Source: Streptomyces sp. NBC_01210
GTDB taxonomy: Bacteria > Actinomycetota > Actinomycetes > Streptomycetales > Streptomycetaceae
Direction of reading: 5' to 3'
NCBI RefSeq assembly: GCF_036010325.1
Contig: NZ_CP108549.1
Coordinates: 8,308,001 to 8,372,000, forward strand
DNA: 64,000 nucleotides
The notes under the pieces: model-generated
What the model saw: only the letters and a program-made list of their open reading frames with translations
Database searches by the model: none
What the model was told of the DNA's origin: nothing
Program-made: the position numbers and the translations under genes
Shown here: in pieces, positions 36,387-45,008 of the stretch
Layout: the number at the start of each line of letters is the position of its first letter
Position numbering within the stretch: the stretch's first letter is position 1

Positions 36387-36536
36387 TACTTGTCCTCCAC
36401 ACTGTCACGAGCACCTTGCCCTGTGATTCCATCCTTAGTCCGTCGCCATGGGGCCGCGCCAGGGCCGGATGGGCCCCCGCGTATCTCGCCACGGGAGCCC
36501 CACCCGACGGGCGGTCACCTGGACCGGGGCTTGGTC

Positions 36537-37436
36537 TCAGGCGTGGGGCACGACGGCCACCGGGCAGGCTGCGTGATGAATCACGCCGTGAGCCACAGAC
36601 CCCAGATGCATTCCGAGGGGCGATGTTCGCTCGCGTCGGCCGATGACCAGCATCGGCGCATGGGCAGCCGCTTCGACCAGGTGGGCGATGGCCTGCCCCG
36701 AAACGCTGCTGGCACGGACGGCAACGTCAGGGCTCTTTTCGCGCCACGGCTCCAGGACCGTGCTCAGCGCGTACTCACGTTCCCTGAGCAGCCCGGAATC
36801 GTCGATGAGCGTGCCCCCACCGGCGGCGATCGCGTACGACGACGGCAAGGTGTAGCCGTGTACGACGTGCAGGCCCACGCCGCGCACGAGGGCCGCTTCG
36901 AAAGCGAATTCGATCACCTCGTCGCAGGAATGGGTGAGGTCGATGCCGGCCACAATGTCGGAGCTGTGGGGAGCGCCGGTCGGCCGGAGTACGTCGGGAG
37001 ATGAGTGTGCCCCGGTATGCCTCTCGGATCGTACGAGTACGACCGGCCGCGGAGCATGGGCGACCACTCTGCGTGCTACGGAGCCGGTCACGAATCCGGC
37101 CATTCCGCTCAGGCCGCGGGAGCCGAGGACGAGTACCTCGGCGTTCTCGGCCGCTGCCAGGAGCGCGGCGACGGGCGAGTCCGATATCTGCTCGTGGGTC
37201 GGCCGAAGCTCAGGGTGGCTGCTACGGAGCTGTTCCACGGCAGTACGCAGGATGCGACCGGCCCAATGACGCTGAGTCTCACTGGTCGGGACGGAAGCCG
37301 AGGCGGCGGGAGACCAGTCCCAGGCGTGCACGAGATGGAGCGGAACGCTGCGGAGCACGGACTCTGTGGCTGCCCAGCGCGCGGCAGCCAGGCTCTCGGG
37401 AGAGCCGTCGATCCCGACAAGCACGGCACGAGTCAT
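36537..37436 (-). CDS. Universal stress protein, two UspA domains
   Basis: 299 aa. ATG at 37434-37436 follows GCAGGAGG. There are two tandem UspA folds. The first opens VLVGIDGSPESLAAARWA and ends with the ATP-binding motif VLGSRGLSGMAGFVTGSVAR. The second opens IVAGIDLTHSCDEVIEFA and ends LVIGRRERTSPLGMHLGSVA. The G-x2-G-x9-GS motif marks the ATP-binding subclass. Such proteins are induced by hypoxia and nitric oxide in DevR-type regulons, and a double box lies 69-103 bp upstream. The precise biochemical role is unknown for the family. Confidence 0.92.
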   Translation of the reverse strand: MTRAVLVGIDGSPESLAAARWAATESVLRSVPLHLVHAWDWSPAASASVPTSETQRHWAGRILRTAVEQLRSSHPELRPTHEQISDSPVAALLAAAENAEVLVLGSRGLSGMAGFVTGSVARRVVAHAPRPVVLVRSERHTGAHSSPDVLRPTGAPHSSDIVAGIDLTHSCDEVIEFAFEAALVRGVGLHVVHGYTLPSSYAIAAGGGTLIDDSGLLREREYALSTVLEPWREKSPDVAVRASSVSGQAIAHLVEAAAHAPMLVIGRRERTSPLGMHLGSVAHGVIHHAACPVAVVPHA

Positions 37437-37504
37437 GAGTAGTACCTCCTGCTTGGTCTGTTGTGTTCCTGGCAGCAGCTTCACCCGCGCCGAGTAAATG
37501 GGGC

Positions 37505-37539
37505 AGGCCGCCAGGCCCCCTCTGCGGTGCGAAAGGCCC
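37505..37539. promoter_or_regulatory. Pair of DevR/OsdR-like boxes upstream of a Usp gene
   Basis: AGGCC-GCCA-GGCCC at 37505 and GGTGC-GAAA-GGCCC at 37526, again 21 bp apart, 69 bp from the start of the minus-strand Usp gene. From here to 37788 nothing else is recognisable. Confidence 0.6.
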
Positions 37540-37788
37540 CTTCCGAGGGGCAGGCTCGCCACCGAAGGCGGAATCGGGTGGAGGCCCTGCTCTCCGGTCG
37601 ACGGAAGGCGGACCGTCATGGCGCGCGGTGTGGTTGGTTGGAGTTGACGGATCGTCATGCAGCGCTGGCGCCGCACCAGGCCTGCCACAGGGCGCGCGAG
37701 CCCTCAAGCCGGGACACCCACATCAAGGTCCGCGGTGTGCGGCAAGAGCGTCTGCAGCACGTGGAAGAGATGGAGCCGCAGAATGCGC

Positions 37789-37998
37789 CCATCTGAAGGC
37801 CTTGTCGAAGAACGCCCAGAGGAAGAGGAAACCGATCAGAACGCGGGCGGCGGCAGCGCGGGCAAGGGCGCCGCTCACGGACCGGGCTGCGCGCCGTCGC
37901 CGGTTCGGGTCGTCCCGGCTCGATGCCACGACGGAATACGGATACCGGTGTGCCGACGCGGAGGGAGGTGAACGACCATGCCTGTCAGTACCTTTCAC
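37789..37998 (-). pseudogene. DoxX-family membrane protein, truncated
   Basis: The minus-strand frame from a GTG at 37996-37998 reaches ARVLIGFLFLWAFFDKAF at residues 51-68, the first helix of Streptomyces DoxX-like proteins. It then continues with RWAHSAAPS and unrelated sequence where the Gly-rich DoxX loop and three further helices should be. Only ~70 residues of the usual ~180-200 survive. Its promoter region keeps three regulatory boxes, so the gene was probably part of the stress regulon before it broke. Confidence 0.62.
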
Positions 37999-38058
37999 GA
38001 GTGAGCGCGATGAGCGGTGCGCGTGCTCAATCTCTCGCTGGGGCCGATGAGTACGCTG

Positions 38059-38114
38059 CGGCCGAACGGCCCTGCCGCACGGCCGAACGGCCCTGCCGCA
38101 CGGCCGAACGGCAC
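38059..38114. promoter_or_regulatory. Three DevR/OsdR-like boxes as a 21-bp tandem repeat
   Basis: CGGCC-GAAC-GGCCC at 38059 and 38080, and CGGCC-GAAC-GGCAC at 38101. The whole 21-bp unit is repeated, including the GAAC spacer. It lies 61 bp upstream of the DoxX remnant. No gene is recognisable between this element and 38505. Confidence 0.65.
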
Positions 38115-38327
38115 TGTGGCGGCAGACCTGTTGGGGCGATCCGGCTCGGCTGTTGCGGTCCCGGCTGTCAGCTCCGGGCAGGACGCCTGAGACGCGTCAC
38201 GAAATCTCTATGGGGCGGCGCGGCGCGGGGGCCAGTCACGGCCGGTTTGGGCGGACTTGCGCGATCACTTGCATGCGACCGCGACTCGGGAGAAGCGGCC
38301 GACCGGGCGAGGCGGGGATTTCCGTGA

Positions 38328-38349
38328 CCGTGAGCGGATCCGCTCACGG
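38328..38349. promoter_or_regulatory. Perfect 22-bp palindrome
   Basis: Half-site CCGTGAGCGGA reads into its exact complement with no loop, centred on a GGATCC. The lack of loop favours a protein-binding site over a terminator. It lies about 290 bp before the Usp gene at 38636. Confidence 0.5.
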
Positions 38350-38505
38350 GCGCAGGCCATCGCCCGCGAGCTGGTGGCGCTCCCCCCACGTGCGGCCGAC
38401 GATCGCCCGACGAGGGGAGACGCCGGTCGTAGCCCCGACTGCGTAGGGGCCCGAGCGGTGCAGGGATCGTTCCCGGCTCGGCGGTGGTCGGCACAGCGTG
38501 GAACA

Positions 38506-38540
38506 GGGCCGAGAGGACCCGGGCCAGGGACGATCGGCCC
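38506..38540. promoter_or_regulatory. Pair of DevR/OsdR-like boxes upstream of a Usp gene
   Basis: GGGCC-GAGA-GGACC at 38506 and GGGAC-GATC-GGCCC at 38527, 21 bp apart and 95-130 bp before the Usp start at 38636. The GGGAC half-site equals the mycobacterial DevR half-site. Confidence 0.65.
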
Positions 38541-38635
38541 AGGCACCGCCGGTCCCTCCTCTGTAATCGTCTACCTCACGAAGTCAGCAAGTCCGTTGCG
38601 AATACTGACCGCGGCGGCACCACCGGGAGGCGACC

Positions 38636-39505
38636 ATGCCTGGCACCATCACCGTTGGACTGGACGGAACAGACCACGCCCTCGCCGCCGCGGACTGGGC
38701 GGCGCACGAGGCGGCGCGCCGGGGGATGGACCTGCGCCTGGTGCACGCCTGGGTGTGGCGCGGCACCGACACGGTGTACATCGGGGACCGTGCAATGGAG
38801 GAGCGGTGGGTGCGCAACGTGCTGAACGAGGCGGAAGCCCGCGTGGCCAAGGTGTACCCGGACCTGAACGTCACTACCGAGCTCCTGGTCGATGACCCCG
38901 TACCGACGCTCGTCGCCGAAGCCGCGCGGGCCGAGATGCTGGTGCTGGGCTCTCGCGGCTACGGCACGCTGACCGGCTATCTGGTCGGTTCTGTGTCCCT
39001 GCAGGTGCTGCGCCAGGCGACCGGGCCGGTCGTCATGGTGCGCGGGCCGAGGCAGACCACAGTGCAACAGCGCTTCGACGAGGTCGTCGTCGGCGTCCAG
39101 GAAGCAGAGGAAGCCGGCGGACCAGTCCTCGAGTTCGCCTTCGCGGCTGCCGCCGAACGCGGAGCGACGCTTCGAGCTGTACGCGCCTGGAGCATCCCTT
39201 CGGTCCTGTCCTGGAGTCCGGGATCGATGTGGCTGGCCGACCAGGCGGGTGGCTTGGAGCCGCTGCACAAGGAGATCCTGGCCGACGCCCTGGGGCCCTG
39301 GCGCCAGAAGTACCCCGATGTGGATGTCATCGAGCATGTCGAGATCGGCGCAGCCTCGGAGGTTCTGCTGTCCAACAGCAGCCGCGCGAGCCTCGTGGTC
39401 GTCGGACGCCGCACCCACGACACGGGCCTGCGCCGTCTTGGCTCAGTTACCCATGCTGTTCTCCACCACGCGCCCAGTGCGGTCGCGGTCGTACCGCACC
39501 CCTGA
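38636..39505 (+). CDS. Universal stress protein, two UspA domains
   Basis: 289 aa. ATG at 38636 has GGGAGG 5-6 nt upstream. Domain 1 starts ITVGLDGTDHALAAADWA and carries VLGSRGYGTLTGYLVGSVS. Domain 2 starts VVVGVQEAEEAGGPVLEFA and ends VVVGRRTHDTGLRRLGSVTH then AVLHHAPSAVAVVPH. Both keep the ATP-binding glycine pattern to some degree, domain 1 most clearly. Paired DevR-like boxes lie upstream. Fragments of other Usp genes follow immediately, which shows repeated duplication and loss of this family here. Confidence 0.92.
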   Translation: MPGTITVGLDGTDHALAAADWAAHEAARRGMDLRLVHAWVWRGTDTVYIGDRAMEERWVRNVLNEAEARVAKVYPDLNVTTELLVDDPVPTLVAEAARAEMLVLGSRGYGTLTGYLVGSVSLQVLRQATGPVVMVRGPRQTTVQQRFDEVVVGVQEAEEAGGPVLEFAFAAAAERGATLRAVRAWSIPSVLSWSPGSMWLADQAGGLEPLHKEILADALGPWRQKYPDVDVIEHVEIGAASEVLLSNSSRASLVVVGRRTHDTGLRRLGSVTHAVLHHAPSAVAVVPHP

Positions 39506-39540
39506 CACCGCGCGCATGGGACCACGCGCCCTGCTACACC

Positions 39541-39672
39541 GAGGGCGCCGATCATCTGGTGGTGGTCGGCCGGTCGCATCCGGCGCGGTCCGCTGGGGCT
39601 CGCACATCGGCCATGTCGCCCATGCTGTCATCGAACACGCCGCGTCGCCCGTCGCCGTGGTGACCCACGACT
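39541..39672 (+). pseudogene. Universal stress protein C-terminal fragment, frameshifted
   Basis: EGADHLVVVGRSH in one frame continues as WGSHIGHVAHAVIEHAASPV and AVVTHD in another. Together they make the last ~45 residues of a UspA domain with a single indel near 39580. The rest of the gene is absent. Confidence 0.65.
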
Positions 39673-39746
39673 GGCCGGCCGCGGCCCAAACCGAACCTGT
39701 CCTGGACGGACCCGTCCAGGACGGTTGCGGCCGCCGCGTAGCAGCA

Positions 39747-39893
39747 CCCGGGACCGGCTTCCCGACCACGTCCACCGTGTGGAACTTCTGCCGCCACGGC
39801 AGCAGCATGTCGCCCTGCGCCTGAGCCACCTGGGCACTGATGTCGTCCTGCAGTCCGGCTTCGAACACGGGCAGGTAGGTGAAGGCCGAGGCG
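39747..39893 (-). pseudogene. Universal stress protein internal fragment
   Basis: Minus-strand codons read SAFTYLPVFEAGLQDDISAQ, then DMLLPWRQKFHTVDVVGKPV. This is the linker and helix before the last strand of the second UspA domain in this family. It points away from the plus-strand fragment next door, so the two came from different genes or an inversion. From 39894 to 40127 nothing is recognisable. Confidence 0.55.
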
Positions 39894-40127
39894 GAGATGC
39901 GTCACGAGCGACACGTGAACTCTTCCTGCGACACGTCCGCATGCTCACCTTTGGCTCGCTCAGGCCGGGGAAAGACCCGACGATATGGCGGCCCGTCGGT
40001 TCGCCGGGCCCGCTCCCGGGGTGTCCGGCTGTCGTTCGATCTGTCGGCTGGTGGGGGAATGGCGGTCCCACCAAGTCACGTCCCGGGGGCTGGGCACGGC
40101 CGCGACATCTGGGGTGCGCCTCAAGCC

Positions 40128-40163
40128 GGGACCAGTGGTCCCCCGGCGGGCACCTGATGGCCC
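40128..40163. promoter_or_regulatory. Pair of DevR/OsdR-like boxes upstream of a Usp gene
   Basis: GGGAC-CAGT-GGTCC at 40128 (within a 15-bp near-perfect palindrome) and GCACC-TGAT-GGCCC at 40150, spaced 22 bp, 77-112 bp before the Usp start at 40240. Confidence 0.5.
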
Positions 40164-40239
40164 TCGCGTGTGGCGGGCGGTGCGGCGAGGCTGATGGGGC
40201 CGGTATGCCGACGCTGTCACAGTGAAGGAGAGAGCCAAG

Positions 40240-41154
40240 ATGCCTAGGACCCCCGCCCCCCATGTCCACGGGCGTATGCCCGTAGTCGCCGGAGTCAGCC
40301 AATCCGACGCAAGCAGAACCGGCCTTGCCTGGGCCTCGGACGAAGCCGTGCTGCGGCAACTGCCGCTGCGGCTGGTACACGCGCTGGAATGGCCGCCGGG
40401 AGCAGACCCCGCCCCTCACGTTCCCCACCCGGAGCGCACCTGGAGCGCCCATTTCCGGTCCGGCGGAGAGGCGGTGGTGCGTGAGGCTGTGGAGTTCGTC
40501 CACGCACGCCATCCGGGCTTGGAGGTCGAGGCGCGTTCCGCTGACGGTCCGCGAGCCCGGGTGCTGGTGGAACAGGGTGCGGATGCCGCTCTGTTGGTGG
40601 TGGGTGCGAAGCGGCTGAACGTGGCGGAGCAGCTGTTCACCGTCTCCCCCCTTGGGGTCACCCTCACCGCCCATGCCGGGTGCCCGGTAGTGGTGGCCCG
40701 TGAACCCGAGCACGCCGTCGGCGAGCCGCCCGTGGTCGTCGTGGGGGTCGACGGGTCCGCCAATTCCCGCGATGCCATGGCGTTCGCCTTCGAAGAGGCC
40801 GCGGTGTCCGGGGCTCGACTGCGGGCGGTCATGGTGCGCTACGTGCATCGCGAGCGGGCGGTAGGCGGCGAGCGGGCCGATGTCGAGAATCGCTCCAGAC
40901 TTGAGCTGTCGGAAGCGACGGCGGGCTGGCGGGAGAAGTACCCGGAGGTTGAGGTTGACTATCGGGTGAGGTATGGCCACCCGGCGCGGGCCTTGGCCCA
41001 CACGGCCGCAAACGCGCGATGCCTGGTGGTCGGGTCCCGCGGGCTCGGCGGCTTTCGCGGCATGCTGCTCGGTTCGGTGAGCCACGTGCTCCTCCATCAG
41101 GCGACCTGCCCTCTGATCGTGGTACCGCCGCGGGAAGGCATAGCCGCATACTGA
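40240..41154 (+). CDS. Universal stress protein, two UspA domains
   Basis: 304 aa. ATG at 40240 with AAGGAGAG upstream; an in-frame ATG at 40222 would add six residues. Domain 1 (VVAGVSQSDASRTGLAWA) has a degenerate nucleotide loop (VVGAKRLNVAEQLFTVSPLG). Domain 2 (VVVGVDGSANSRDAMAFA) keeps the full ATP motif VVGSRGLGGFRGMLLGSVSH. One domain has therefore probably lost ATP binding. It is the last intact gene of the stress block, with a DevR-like box pair upstream and integrase remains downstream. Confidence 0.9.
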   Translation: MPRTPAPHVHGRMPVVAGVSQSDASRTGLAWASDEAVLRQLPLRLVHALEWPPGADPAPHVPHPERTWSAHFRSGGEAVVREAVEFVHARHPGLEVEARSADGPRARVLVEQGADAALLVVGAKRLNVAEQLFTVSPLGVTLTAHAGCPVVVAREPEHAVGEPPVVVVGVDGSANSRDAMAFAFEEAAVSGARLRAVMVRYVHRERAVGGERADVENRSRLELSEATAGWREKYPEVEVDYRVRYGHPARALAHTAANARCLVVGSRGLGGFRGMLLGSVSHVLLHQATCPLIVVPPREGIAAY

Positions 41155-41235
41155 ACGTCCTACAGCGACTGGGGGCACCTCCCGGAGACCGGTGAGGCAT
41201 GCTCAACCTGACGGGGCGGGGTCGTAGCCTCCGGC

Positions 41236-41525
41236 AAGGAGTGGACCGACGACGGTGAGGTCTATGAAGTGCGCTCCCCAAAACGACGCGCAGCCAAGGC
41301 CACGCGGCCCGTGCCGATCCCGCCCTCCTTCGTGAGCACGCTGAGATCACACATCGACCGGTTCGGCGTGGCGCCGAACGGCCGGCTGCCACGAGGCCTT
41401 ACGACCTTCGGCACGCCGGGATCTCCTTCTGGCTGCACTTTGACGTGGACCCCGGCCGAAAGCGCGCGCCGAGCCGGGCAGAGCATTGAAGTTCTCTTCC
41501 GGCACTACGCCAAGTTCCCCAGGGC
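41236..41525 (+). pseudogene. Tyrosine integrase remnant
   Basis: The plus-strand sequence reads RSPKRRAAKATRPVPIPP and LRSHIDRFGVAPNGRL, then YDLRHAGISFWL in another frame (the catalytic Arg-His box), then ARRAGQSIEVLFRHYAKF back in the first frame (region of the catalytic Tyr). These are landmarks of phage-type tyrosine recombinases, with internal deletions and at least two frameshifts. No att repeat or tRNA was found beside it. From 41155 to 41235 there is nothing further. Confidence 0.7.
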
Positions 41526-41624
41526 TGCCGGATCTGGTCCGTAACTGCTGGTCAGGAGTGGGAGACCGGTGGGATGAGTTGGGATAGTCGACGCAATCCG
41601 GGCTGCTTTGTAATCGGATGGCGC

Positions 41625-41666
41625 AGAGGGCGCCTGACGGGCAGCAGCCCAGTTCAGGCGCCCTCT
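41625..41666 (-). terminator. Terminator after the aldehyde dehydrogenase gene
   Basis: A perfect 13-bp stem (AGAGGGCGCCTGA) encloses a 16-nt loop that can form an inner GGGC/GCCC stem. It lies 9 bp past the stop of the minus-strand aldehyde dehydrogenase gene. Confidence 0.8.
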
Positions 41667-41674
41667 TCTTGGCC

Positions 41675-43198
41675 CTAGAAGAAGCCGAGCTTCTTCGGTG
41701 AATAGCTCACCAGGAGATTCTTCGTCTGCTGGTAGTGGTCCAGCATCATCCTGTGGTTCTCGCGGCCGATCCCCGACTGCTTGTAGCCGCCGAACGCCGC
41801 GTGCGCCGGATAGGCGTGGTAGCAGTTCGTCCAGACCCGGCCCGCCTGGATGGCGCGCCCCGCCCGGTAGGCGGTGTTGATGTCCCGGGTCCACACGCCC
41901 GCGCCGAGCCCGTACAGCGTGTCGTTCGCCGTTTTGATCGCGTCGTCGAAGTCCGAGAAGGACGTGACCGCGACGACCGGGCCAAAGATCTCCTCCTGGA
42001 AGACGCGCATACGGTTGTCACCCTCGAAGATCGTCGGCTGCACGTAGTAACCGCCCGCCAACTCGCCGTCGTACTCGATGCGCTGACCTCCCGTCAGGAC
42101 CTTCGCGCCTTCCTGCTGACCGATGTCCAGATACGAAAGAATCTTCTGGAGCTGGTCGTTGGAGGCCTGGGCGCCGATCATCGTGTCGGTGTCCAGCGGG
42201 TGGCCGGGCACGATCTTCTCGGTGCGGGCGATGCCCGCCTCCAGGAATTCGCTGTAGTGCCCGCGCTGGATCAGCGCACGCGACGGACACGTGCACACCT
42301 CGCCCTGGTTGAGGGCGAACATGGTGAAGCCCTCGAGCGCCTTGTCGCGGAAGTCGTCGTCTGCCGCCCATACGTCGTCGAAGAAGATGTTCGGCGACTT
42401 GCCGCCGAGTTCCAGCGTGACCGGTTTGATGTTCTCGGAGGCGTACTGCATGATCAGCCGCCCCGTCGTGGTCTCGCCGGTGAAAGCGATCTTCGCGACG
42501 CGCGGGCTGGAGGCGAGCGGCTTGCCGGCTTCCACGCCGAAGCCGTTGACGATATTGACGACGCCCGGCGGCAGCAGATCGGCGACCAGGCTGAGCCAGA
42601 AGTGGATGGACGCCGGGGTCTGCTCGGCCGGCTTCAGCACCACCGCGTTGCCCGCCGCCAGCGCGGGCGCCAGCTTCCAGGTCGCCATCAGGATCGGGAA
42701 GTTCCACGGAATGATCTGTCCCACGACGCCGAGCGGCTCATGGAAGTGGTACGCGACGGTGTCGTCGTCGACCTCGCTCAGCGAGCCCTCCTGGGCGCGC
42801 AGAGCCCCCGCGAAGTAGCGGAAGTGGTCGATGGCGAGCGGGATGTCCGCGGCCAGGGTCTCCCGTACCGGTTTGCCGTTCTCCCAGCTCTCGGCGACCG
42901 CGAGCTGCTCGAGGTTCGCCTCCATCCGGTCGGCGATCTTGTTGAGGATCCCCGCGCGTGCCTCGGCGGAGGTGCGGCCCCAGGCGGGCGCGGCGGAGTG
43001 CGCCGCGTCGAGGGCGCGTTCGACGTCCTCGGCGGTGCCGCGGGCGACCTCGGTGAAGGGACGGCCGTTGACCGGGCTCGGGTTCTCGAAGTACTGGCCG
43101 CCGGCCGGTGGGACGTACTCGCCGCCGATCCAGTGGTCGTAGCGGGACTGGTACGAGACGATCGCGCCGTCGCTGCCCGGCGCTGCGTATCGGGTCAT
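41675..43198 (-). CDS. NAD-dependent aldehyde dehydrogenase (ExaC/AldA type)
   Basis: 507 aa. I chose ATG at 43196-43198 because GGGAGG lies ~9 nt upstream; another ATG 6 nt earlier is too close to it. Family landmarks are the fold start [20 protein letters not shown], the NAD site [21 protein letters not shown], general base Glu in LELGGKSPN, nucleophilic Cys in [11 protein letters not shown] and the C-terminus [12 protein letters not shown]. The EVCTCPSR variant and tail mark the acetaldehyde/ethanol-utilisation group. It is alone in its transcript, with a terminator downstream and 13-bp repeats upstream. A copy of its last ~20 codons exists at 24740. Confidence 0.93.
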   Translation of the reverse strand: MTRYAAPGSDGAIVSYQSRYDHWIGGEYVPPAGGQYFENPSPVNGRPFTEVARGTAEDVERALDAAHSAAPAWGRTSAEARAGILNKIADRMEANLEQLAVAESWENGKPVRETLAADIPLAIDHFRYFAGALRAQEGSLSEVDDDTVAYHFHEPLGVVGQIIPWNFPILMATWKLAPALAAGNAVVLKPAEQTPASIHFWLSLVADLLPPGVVNIVNGFGVEAGKPLASSPRVAKIAFTGETTTGRLIMQYASENIKPVTLELGGKSPNIFFDDVWAADDDFRDKALEGFTMFALNQGEVCTCPSRALIQRGHYSEFLEAGIARTEKIVPGHPLDTDTMIGAQASNDQLQKILSYLDIGQQEGAKVLTGGQRIEYDGELAGGYYVQPTIFEGDNRMRVFQEEIFGPVVAVTSFSDFDDAIKTANDTLYGLGAGVWTRDINTAYRAGRAIQAGRVWTNCYHAYPAHAAFGGYKQSGIGRENHRMMLDHYQQTKNLLVSYSPKKLGFF

Positions 43199-43285
43199 CT
43201 CCATGGCCTCCCGGTGAGGGTGCCGCCCGCCTTTGGACGGCGCTCGCCGTGAGGCTAGGAGCCATGACGTTGCAAGCAGGTTGCG

Positions 43286-43376
43286 GATCGGAGGGAAGGA
43301 TCGGATCGAAGGATCGGACCGAGGATCAGACCCAGGGTTCGGACGGAGGGCTCGGACGGAGGGCTCGGACCGACGG
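43286..43376. repeat. Seven imperfect 13-bp tandem repeats
   Basis: Units of the form GNTCGGANCGAGG, 12-14 bp each, fill most of the gap between the GMC gene end and the aldehyde dehydrogenase start. They lie 88-178 bp upstream of the latter, so they could be regulatory or simply slippage DNA. Confidence 0.6.
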
Positions 43377-43388
43377 GTCAGCCTGGTG

Positions 43389-44951
43389 TCAGGTCGCCTT
43401 GATCATGTCGGCACACTTCTCGCCGATCATCATCGTGGTGATGCACGGATTGACCGTAGGCAGGAACGGCATCACGGACGCGTCGGCCACCCGCAGCCCG
43501 CTGACGCCCTTGACCCTCAGTTGCGGATCGAGCGGCGAGTCGGCGTCGTCCGCCGCGCCCATCCGCACAGTGCCCGCCGGGTGGTAGACGGTGTTGTGCG
43601 TCTCGCGGATATAGCTGAACAGCTCCTCGTCGGACTGCAGCGCAGGGCCCGGAGCGAGCTCGGTGCCCGCCCACTCCGCCATCGGCGCCTTCGAGACGAT
43701 CTGACGGGCGAGCCGCAGACCGTACGTCATGACCCGGATGTCGTGCTCGTGCGTGAAGTACCGCGGGTCGACCTTCGGCTTGTCCCGGAAGTCGCGGGTG
43801 CGCAGCCGCACCGTACCCATGGACCGGGCCCGGGTGACGTTCGGGGTGAGACAGAAGGCGTTGTCGGACGTCGGGTATCCGCGCCGGTAGGTGTTCAGGT
43901 CGAACGGCACCGAGCCGTAGTGGAACATCAGGTCCGGCCGGTCCAGGCCTGGTTCGGTGTCCGCGAGGATGCCGATCTCCCACCACTGCGTGGAGGAGGT
44001 GACCATGGGCTGCTTTGCCTCCCACATGATCACGCCCTCCGGATGGTCCTGCAGACGCGAGCCGACGCCGGGCGAGTCCACCCGCACGTCAACTCCGCAG
44101 TCCCGCAGATGGTCCGCCGGTCCGACACCCGAGAGCATCAGCAGCTTCGGCGAGTCGATGGCCCCGCAGGAGACGACCACTTCGCGGCGCGCCGTGACCG
44201 CGCCGCTGTGAATCGTGTCGGGCTCCAGATACTCCACGCCGGTGCAGCGCCGATCTCCGTTGAACACCAGCCGCTTGGCCTGCACATCGGTACGCACCTC
44301 CAGGTTCGGCCGCTTGCCGAGGATGGGGTGCAAATACGACACCGACGCGGACGAACGGATGCCGTCGGGACGGCAGTTGATCTGGAACCAGTGTGCGCCG
44401 CGCATCACCGTGACGCCGGTGTTGAACGGGGTCGTGGGGATGTCCGCAGCCGCGCAGGCGGCCAGCAGTGCCGTTCCGCACGGGTCGTTCGGCGGGACGG
44501 TACGGATGATGACCGGGCCCGAGCGGCCGTGGTGCTCCCCGGGCGCGTCGTTGGTCTCCAGACGCTGGTAGAGCGGGAAGCAGTCCTTGGCGCTCCAGCC
44601 CGTACAGCCCATCGAACCCCACTCGTCGAGGTCCTCGGCCGGCGCCCAGAAGGCGATGCAGGAGTTGTGCGAGGAGCAGCCACCGAGCACCTTGGCGCGG
44701 GCGTGCCGCAGAAAGCTGTTGCCGTTCTCCTGCGGCTCCACCGGGTAGTCCCAGTCGTAACAGGAGTCCAGCAGAGCCATCCACCGGTCGAGCCGGAGGA
44801 TGCTGTCGTCGCCGACGTCCGACGGACCGGCCTCCAGTACACAGACGCTGACGTCCGGGTCCTCGGTCAGTCGCGCGGCGATGACGGCGCCGGCCGTGCC
44901 GCCGCCGACCACCACATAGTCGAACTCGTGGAGGGGGCTGTCTGCAGGCAT
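43389..44951 (-). CDS. GMC-family flavin oxidoreductase (choline dehydrogenase-like)
   Basis: 520 aa. The N-terminal Rossmann motif [17 protein letters not shown] (FAD) is at ~residues 12-28, followed by GMC signature regions [16 protein letters not shown] and [17 protein letters not shown]. The C-terminal catalytic His is in [14 protein letters not shown], with [17 protein letters not shown] at the end. The family oxidises alcohols to aldehydes; beside a betaine-aldehyde-type dehydrogenase and a permease, choline is the likely substrate. ATG at 44949-44951 has CTGGAGA upstream. It is third in the operon after the aldehyde dehydrogenase and permease genes. The 57-bp gap before it duplicates a short RBS-like segment. 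Confidence 0.88.
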   Translation of the reverse strand: MPADSPLHEFDYVVVGGGTAGAVIAARLTEDPDVSVCVLEAGPSDVGDDSILRLDRWMALLDSCYDWDYPVEPQENGNSFLRHARAKVLGGCSSHNSCIAFWAPAEDLDEWGSMGCTGWSAKDCFPLYQRLETNDAPGEHHGRSGPVIIRTVPPNDPCGTALLAACAAADIPTTPFNTGVTVMRGAHWFQINCRPDGIRSSASVSYLHPILGKRPNLEVRTDVQAKRLVFNGDRRCTGVEYLEPDTIHSGAVTARREVVVSCGAIDSPKLLMLSGVGPADHLRDCGVDVRVDSPGVGSRLQDHPEGVIMWEAKQPMVTSSTQWWEIGILADTEPGLDRPDLMFHYGSVPFDLNTYRRGYPTSDNAFCLTPNVTRARSMGTVRLRTRDFRDKPKVDPRYFTHEHDIRVMTYGLRLARQIVSKAPMAEWAGTELAPGPALQSDEELFSYIRETHNTVYHPAGTVRMGAADDADSPLDPQLRVKGVSGLRVADASVMPFLPTVNPCITTMMIGEKCADMIKAT

Positions 44952-45008
44952 CGCATCTCCAGGATCGGTGGGACAGAAGGACCGAGGGAATCTCCAGGAT
45001 CGGGGGAG

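Noticed and set aside
37923..38327. Plus-strand frame through the 21-bp tandem repeat, giving a repeated ERPCRTA peptide
   Set aside because: The peptide repeat merely follows the DNA repeat; the frame has no family and overlaps regulatory DNA and the DoxX remnant.
41371..41384. GCGCC-GAAC-GGCCG, a match to the regulatory box
   Set aside because: It lies inside integrase coding remains and matches the expected protein sequence there, so it is probably coincidental.
44953..45005. Duplicated TCTCCAGGATCGG segment between permease and GMC genes
   Set aside because: Probably a small duplication of the ribosome-site region; too short to claim a function.
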